Below are positions 7,200 to 10,815 of a stretch of DNA of 10,815 nt, in pieces. The notes under the pieces are model-generated. The model made no database searches. It saw nothing but the letters and a program-made list of their open reading frames with translations, and had not been told where the DNA came from. The translations under genes were made by a program, and so were the position numbers. Every line of letters begins with the position of its first letter. Within the stretch, counting starts at the first letter, position 1. Source of the stretch: Lachnospiraceae bacterium (lineage in GTDB: Bacteria > Bacillota > Clostridia > Lachnospirales > Lachnospiraceae); NCBI GenBank assembly GCA_017476305.1, contig JAFVAA010000036.1, positions 1 through 10,815 of the forward strand. Direction: 5' to 3'.

Positions 7200-8198
7200 A
7201 TGGAGAAAAAAGGAATTGAGGAAAGAGAGATTACAAAGAAGAATGGATTCGGGATGCTTTTTTTGGCACTTTTCGGCTTTTTGGCAGCAGCTGCAGTGAT
7301 GCTGAGACCGGTTTTTTTAGGAATAAATCCGGATGAGAAACCGGGTTTGGTGGCTCTGCATCTGGTGGCGGGAGGCATTCTGATTCTGATTTTTGCGATT
7401 GTATGTGGCGGTCTGCATATACTGAATCCGAATGAAGCGATGGTATTTACCCTGTTCGGAAAATACTATGGAACGATTCGCAGAGAAGGTTTTTACTTTA
7501 CGAATCCGTTCTGTTCCGTGCTAAAGCCGGGAGCAGAGGAGGCACCGGTCACGGATGGAAAGACGGGGACTGCGCCCGCGAAGACACCGAAAAATAAGGT
7601 ATCCTTGAAAACGATGACCTTACATAATGCGAAGCAGAAGGTAAATGATGCCCTGGGAAATCCCGTTATCATCGGGGCTATTGTTATCTGGAGAGTGACA
7701 GATCCGACGAAGGCACTTTTAGAGGTGGATAATTATCAGACCTACCTTTCTACGCAGTGTGATTCCATCATTAGAAATGCAGCGCGTCTGTATCCGTATG
7801 ATTTTATGGGGGAACATGAAAATGAGGATGAGGAGCACGAAAAGACACTCCGGGGCAGCAGTCAGGAAATTGCTGAAGGGATGAAGTTGGAGTTGAATGA
7901 GCGTGTGGCTGTGGCTGGAATTGAGGTGGAGGAGGTGCGTATCACCCATCTGTCCTATGCGGAGGAGATTGCGGCGGTGATGCTGCAAAGACAGCAGGCG
8001 ACAGCCATCATAGCCGCCAGAAAGAAGATTGTAGAGGGGGCAGTCAGCATGGTGGATATGGCAATTGAGGAGCTTAGCGAGAAGGAAGTGGTCGTTTTGG
8101 ATGAGGAGAGGAAAGCGGCGATGGTCAGCAATCTTTTAGTGGTACTCTGTGGGCATCAGGAGGCGCAGCCGGTGGTGAACAGTGGGAGCATTTATTAG
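7200..8198 (+). CDS. Membrane SPFH (band 7/stomatin-like) protein
   Basis: A 332-residue protein of the SPFH superfamily, which forms membrane scaffolds in lipid microdomains. It has two N-terminal membrane helices (about 17-37 and 50-73), unlike flotillins with one hairpin. The SPFH domain starts at LHILNPNEAMVFTLFGKYYG and includes GTIRREGFYFTNPF, DALGNPVIIGAIVIWRV and the motif GIEVEEVRITHLSYAEEIAAVMLQRQQA. A helical tail (about 260-320, rich in Glu, Ala and Lys) favours oligomerisation. The ATG at 7200 is chosen because AGGAGG (7186-7191) lies 8 bases upstream; an open frame from 7143 has no ribosome site. No NfeD-type protease partner is present. The neighbour is an RHH regulator, with which it likely forms an operon. 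Its physiological role is unknown; membrane-stress or envelope maintenance is a guess. Confidence 0.9.
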   Translation: MEKKGIEEREITKKNGFGMLFLALFGFLAAAAVMLRPVFLGINPDEKPGLVALHLVAGGILILIFAIVCGGLHILNPNEAMVFTLFGKYYGTIRREGFYFTNPFCSVLKPGAEEAPVTDGKTGTAPAKTPKNKVSLKTMTLHNAKQKVNDALGNPVIIGAIVIWRVTDPTKALLEVDNYQTYLSTQCDSIIRNAARLYPYDFMGEHENEDEEHEKTLRGSSQEIAEGMKLELNERVAVAGIEVEEVRITHLSYAEEIAAVMLQRQQATAIIAARKKIVEGAVSMVDMAIEELSEKEVVVLDEERKAAMVSNLLVVLCGHQEAQPVVNSGSIY

Positions 8199-8295
8199 GA
8201 ACCGTTAATTATTAACTTTTCACTTTGCCGTCTGCAGTGCTTGCGTTTATGGTACTGTGGGCGACAAAGTGTTAAAAGAAATTAATTAACGGTTC
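8199..8295. repeat. 97-bp imperfect palindrome between SPFH and RHH genes
   Basis: It begins at the base after the SPFH stop codon. The outer arms GAACCGTTAATTA (8199-8211) and TAATTAACGGTTC (8283-8295) are perfect 13-bp complements. Inside, TTTT pairs with AAAA, CACTTTG (8221-8227) pairs with CAAAGTG (8265-8271), and a small inner hairpin uses CAGTGC 8235-8240 with GTACTG 8252-8257. No T-tract follows and no clear target-site duplication flanks it. It could be a miniature mobile palindrome or an RNA element controlling the downstream gene. Confidence 0.75.
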
Positions 8296-8337
8296 TTTGG
8301 AGAAGCAGAGGATGTTTTACAGGAAAGGAGGGAGAGC

Positions 8338-8595
8338 GTGACAGAAAAAGAAGTTGAAAAAAAGGAAGCGGAGCTTTTAAAGCGTATCGAAAAGCTGGAG
8401 GCGATGGAGCAGGAAGTAAAGGCGAGGGAAAAATCCGCAAAGGAAAAAGAGAAAAAGAAAAAGCAGATTCTTTTGCGCCTGTCTCCCTCCCTTTGGAATG
8501 AACTGGCGAGGTGGGCAGAGGATGACTTCCGGTCGATTAACGGGCAGATTGAGTTTCTTTTGGCTGAAGCTGTGAGAAAAAGGAAAAACAAGTGA
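8338..8595 (+). CDS. Coiled-coil plus ribbon-helix-helix (Arc-like) DNA-binding protein
   Basis: An 85-residue protein starting at GTG 8338, six bases after AGGAGG (8326-8331). Residues 1-41 are almost pure Lys/Glu/Ala/Leu heptads, predicted as a coiled coil. Residues 42-81 form a ribbon-helix-helix fold: strand KQILLRL, helix SPSLWNELARWAEDD, turn, and helix SINGQIEFLLAEAVRKRK. RHH proteins bind DNA as dimers through the strand, and many repress their own operon. Pairing of an SPFH gene with such an RHH gene is, to my recollection, recurrent in Firmicutes and Actinobacteria, so this is probably the dedicated regulator of the unit through the TGATATCA pair. The SPFH neighbour is not a known toxin, so a toxin-antitoxin reading is not supported. 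The long coiled coil may contact the helical tail of the SPFH protein. Confidence 0.82.
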   Translation: MTEKEVEKKEAELLKRIEKLEAMEQEVKAREKSAKEKEKKKKQILLRLSPSLWNELARWAEDDFRSINGQIEFLLAEAVRKRKNK

Positions 8596-8623
8596 GAGGA
8601 TTTCTGTGGTAAAATGGGGGCGG

Positions 8624-8662
8624 TTATGCTATACTTTATTATAACAGTTCTCATTAGCATAA
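8624..8662 (+). promoter_or_regulatory. Extended -10 promoter inside an inverted repeat, upstream of the AAA-ATPase gene
   Basis: TGCTATACT at 8627-8635 is an extended -10 element without a good -35. It overlaps the left arm of a perfect 8-bp inverted repeat: TTATGCTA 8624-8631 and TAGCATAA 8655-8662. A regulator bound to the repeat would cover the promoter; alternatively the repeat folds in the mRNA leader. No terminator separates it from the RHH gene. Confidence 0.45.
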
Positions 8663-8705
8663 GGTTTTATGGTATCAGGGGAATCAGTGGAGGAGGTAAT
8701 GTGTG

Positions 8706-10313
8706 ATGGGAATCTATCTGAATCCGGGCAATGACGGGTTTCAATCTGCCAGAGCCGGAAGATATGTGGATAAGAGCGGTCTGATCGCCGTCGTCAATGA
8801 AACGATAGGAAAATCTGAGAAACTGACGTGTATCAGCCGTGCGAGGAGATTTGGAAAGTCGTATGCGGCAAAGATGCTCAGTGCATATTATGACAGGAGC
8901 TGTGATTCATCTGTGCTTTTTGATGACCTGGAGATTGCGGGGCATCCGTCGTACAGGAAACATCTGAATAAATATAATGTAGTTTATCTGGATATCACGA
9001 ACATCATCGGAAAGGCAGGGGTGAAAAATGTGGTGGATTACATTAGTGATGCAGTCATGTCAGAGTTGATGGAGGAATACCCTTCTCTTGAAAAAAAAGG
9101 TTCATTGGATGAGATGATGGGTGGTGTCGTGGACAAATGGGACAGAGGGCAGAAATTCATTACGATAATAGATGAATGGGATGCGGTCATCCGGGATTCT
9201 TCTGCTACGAAGGAGGATCAGAAACGCTATCTGGAGTTCCTGCGTTCCCTGTTCAAAAGCAGTGGGACGACGGATAAGATATTTGCGGCAGCTTATATGA
9301 CAGGAATCCTTCCAATCAAGAAGGATGGTTCGCAGTCTGCCATCTCTGAGTTCCGGGAATATACGATGCTTGACCCCGGTAAATTCGGAAAGTTTGTGGG
9401 ATTTACCGAACAGGAGGTAAAGGTTTTGTGTGAGGAGGATGGCATGGACTTTGAGGAAATGAAACGCTGGTATGACGGTTATTCGTTTGAAGATATCCGT
9501 TCCGTCTATAATCCAAATTCTGTGATATATGCTCTCGATAAAAGAAAATTTGAATCCTATTGGGCGATGTCCTCCTCTGCGACGAGCCTTCTTGACTATA
9601 TCAACATGGACTTTGACGGTCTTGCTGATGCGGCGGCGGATCTGCTGGCGGGGAAAAGAGTGGGAGTCCGCGTGAAAAAATTCCAGAATGATCTGGTCAG
9701 CCTCCGGTCAAAGGATGATGTATTGACACTTCTGACACATTTTGGATATTTAAGCTATGACAGTGAATCGGAAACGGTCATCATTCCAAATCAGGAGATA
9801 AGAGATGAGTTTTCCGAGATGATCCATGATGTGACGCATGAGGAGACATTACAGCGTGTGCGGGACAGCATACAGCTCATCAAAGACACGGCAGAAGGAA
9901 ATGCGGATGCGGTCGCTGCACAGATCGAGAAGATACACAGGCAGGAATGTACGCCACTCCACTACAATCGTGAACAATCCCTTCGTGCAGTCATAAAAAT
10001 GGCATATTTTGCCTACAGGGACTATTACCTGCAGTTTGAGGAACTGCCGGGCGGGACGGGGTATGCGGATATTGTCTACCTGCCGAAGAAATATTCGGAC
10101 TATCCGGCACTCATCATCGAGTTAAAGTGGGCAGACACACCGGAGACGGCGATCCATCAAATCAGGGAGAGGAATTATCCGGAGATGCTGAAAAACTTTG
10201 ACGGGGATATCCTCTTAGTGGGAATCAGCTATGATAAGGAGGATGCAGAAAAGAAGCATCATTGCAGGATAGAGGTTCTGGATGGGAGCAGGGAGGAAAA
10301 TCTGTCTTTTTGA
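8706..10313 (+). CDS. AAA-ATPase-like protein with C-terminal PD-(D/E)XK nuclease-type domain
   Basis: A 535-residue protein of the large family found in multiple copies in gut Bacteroidetes and Clostridia (N-terminal AAA-ATPase-like domain, C-terminal PD-(D/E)XK superfamily domain). Seen: the conserved opening YLNPGNDGF, the atypical P-loop SRARRFGKS (GKS at 50-52), Walker B ITIIDEWDAV (Asp156, Glu157), and the C-terminal fold with GYADIVYLP (Asp455) and IELKW (Glu472, Lys474), the D...ExK core. ATP-linked DNA processing is a family inference; the biological role is unknown, and mobile-element or defence roles have been suggested. The ATG at 8706 fits homologue starts (MGIYLNPGN) and lies 9 bases after AGGAGG (8691-8696); GTG 8703 is an alternative. 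It uses more ATC/CTG codons than its neighbours, consistent with separate acquisition. Confidence 0.88.
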   Translation: MGIYLNPGNDGFQSARAGRYVDKSGLIAVVNETIGKSEKLTCISRARRFGKSYAAKMLSAYYDRSCDSSVLFDDLEIAGHPSYRKHLNKYNVVYLDITNIIGKAGVKNVVDYISDAVMSELMEEYPSLEKKGSLDEMMGGVVDKWDRGQKFITIIDEWDAVIRDSSATKEDQKRYLEFLRSLFKSSGTTDKIFAAAYMTGILPIKKDGSQSAISEFREYTMLDPGKFGKFVGFTEQEVKVLCEEDGMDFEEMKRWYDGYSFEDIRSVYNPNSVIYALDKRKFESYWAMSSSATSLLDYINMDFDGLADAAADLLAGKRVGVRVKKFQNDLVSLRSKDDVLTLLTHFGYLSYDSESETVIIPNQEIRDEFSEMIHDVTHEETLQRVRDSIQLIKDTAEGNADAVAAQIEKIHRQECTPLHYNREQSLRAVIKMAYFAYRDYYLQFEELPGGTGYADIVYLPKKYSDYPALIIELKWADTPETAIHQIRERNYPEMLKNFDGDILLVGISYDKEDAEKKHHCRIEVLDGSREENLSF

Positions 10314-10492
10314 GGATCGGTTTCCCGCTGAATTGATCGAAGCATCTTTTTGTACAAACTGGAAGTGATATACATTTCGAAACAGAATTTTTGGACAGCA
10401 TGTCCATAACCCTCCAGCAGTTTGTGAAGCCGGTTCCTGTTTTTGATATCATCATGGTAACTGCGTTTGGAGAAACTGTCAAGTGCATGATA
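10259..10492 (-). pseudogene. cas2-like relic
   Basis: Minus-strand translation of about 10462-10305 reads SYHDDIKNRNRLHKLLEGYG, then HAVQKFCFEMYITSSLYKKM, then LRSIQRETDPQKD. This matches the Cas2 layout: YD-I..DDK.R.RLHKLL..YG, VQxSVFE, then the helix before the last strand. Cas2 is the small partner of the Cas1 integrase in CRISPR spacer capture. The copy is broken: the first strand with its start codon is missing, the YD motif is YHDD, VQKSVFE reads VQKFCFE, and the frame ends inside the 3' end of the AAA-ATPase gene. No cas1, no repeat array and no ribosome site were seen nearby. The call rests on motif recognition only. Confidence 0.5.
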
Positions 10493-10526
10493 GAAAAAAA
10501 TAATTGGAAAAAATAAAAAAAAGGTA

Positions 10527-10555
10527 TTGACAATATTTTTAAACCGTGGTAAGAT
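10527..10555 (+). promoter_or_regulatory. Strong sigma-A promoter reading toward the right end
   Basis: Perfect TTGACA (10527-10532), a 17-base spacer and TAAGAT (10550-10555). No protein-coding frame with a ribosome site follows within the window. The transcript would start near 10562 and enter the structured segment described next. Confidence 0.7.
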
Positions 10556-10561
10556 ATCATT

Positions 10562-10749
10562 CGTTGGCGCAAAATAAGTCGAAACGATGACGAGGCTCCT
10601 GCAGGGAGCAGTCAGGATTCATGGGAAACGCCGACAGGACGAGCCTTGTCAGGCTCATCGACCTTGATAACTGAACAGTAGAACAACCCTGAAAAATCTA
10701 AAAAGATTTTCATTTTAGTATCTGCCGGAAACACATGCCTGGCAGATGC
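10562..10749 (+). ncRNA. Structured leader RNA, possibly the 5' leader of an rRNA operon
   Basis: The stretch 10314-10815 has no intact gene; this is its main content. CGATGA 10585-10590 can close with TCATCG 10655-10660. GCTCC 10595-10599 pairs with GGAGC 10605-10609. GAGCCT 10641-10646 pairs with AGGCTC 10651-10656 around TGTC, but 10641-10650 could instead pair with GACGAGGCTC at 10589-10598. Then comes CTTGATAACTGAACA (10663-10677), close to the CTTTGAAAACTxAACA motif near the 16S and 23S genes of Firmicutes rRNA operons. Two more hairpins follow (10691-10711 and 10718-10749). With the strong promoter upstream this suggests a pre-16S leader, but no 16S start is in view and a riboswitch-like element remains possible. 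Confidence 0.4.
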
Positions 10750-10815
10750 GAGGAACACCTATTATAATTAGGTAAAAACGGATATTTATGCCAGCAGTGA
10801 ACTATTTGGTGCACG

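Noticed and set aside
8286..8660. Minus-strand open frame over the RHH gene
   Set aside because: A Phe/Ser-rich product is the expected mirror of a Lys/Glu-rich coiled coil; no ribosome site.
10225..10572. Minus-strand open frame of 115 codons at the right end
   Set aside because: It overlaps the AAA-ATPase gene and has no ribosome site or family resemblance. The cas2-like homology lies in a different frame of the same strand.
10585..10660. A 76-nt closed structure that could be a tRNA or an M-box (GAGGCTCCTG is shared with M-box starts)
   Set aside because: There is no cloverleaf, T-arm or acceptor pairing as in tRNA, and the M-box core GCTGCTGCCC is missing.
10314..10815. A CRISPR array near the cas2 relic
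   Set aside because: No repeat of 20 bases or more recurs at regular spacing anywhere in the region.

Overview
The window looks like a low-to-medium GC Gram-positive chromosome, most likely a gut Clostridia of the Lachnospiraceae type. This rests on strong AGGAGG ribosome sites, sigma-A promoters, Lys/Thr-rich Ig-like and BspA-type surface repeats, a PdaB-like deacetylase and a typical AAA-ATPase/PD-(D/E)XK gene. The genus cannot be fixed from this sequence alone.

Layout. 1-225 is the 3' end of a secreted or surface protein, closed by a hairpin (311-349) that also serves aroB from the other side. 420-1532 (minus) is aroB, with its own promoter and a leader of about 120 nt. 1761-2972 (plus) is a lipoprotein polysaccharide deacetylase with two Ig-like repeats. 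It converges, across a shared hairpin, on a membrane-anchored PdaB-like deacetylase (3019-3879, minus). 4071-5009 is a six-transmembrane voltage-gated-type K+ channel. A consensus promoter and a structured leader of about 180 nt precede a secreted protein (5327-6919) with a ZinT-like domain, a lipocalin-like segment and BspA-type leucine-rich repeats. Its frame is cut by one in-frame TGA at codon 294.

7082-8595 is a compact two-gene unit: a membrane SPFH protein, a 97-bp palindrome, and a coiled-coil plus ribbon-helix-helix (RHH) protein. The promoter carries two copies of TGATATCA one helical turn apart at the expected transcription start. The simplest reading is an autoregulated SPFH/RHH module, and this is the best candidate here for an under-described system. 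8706-10313 is an AAA-ATPase-like/PD-(D/E)XK protein.

The right end has no intact gene. It holds a decayed cas2-like fragment on the minus strand (about 10305-10462) and a strong promoter (10527-10555). It then runs into a highly structured segment with a CTTGATAACTGAACA motif, which resembles the leader of a Firmicutes rRNA operon. The window stops before any 16S sequence.

How the genes fit together. Several products act at the cell envelope (two deacetylases, ion channel, SPFH protein, surface proteins), but most are single-gene transcription units facing different ways. Only SPFH-RHH looks like a functional operon.
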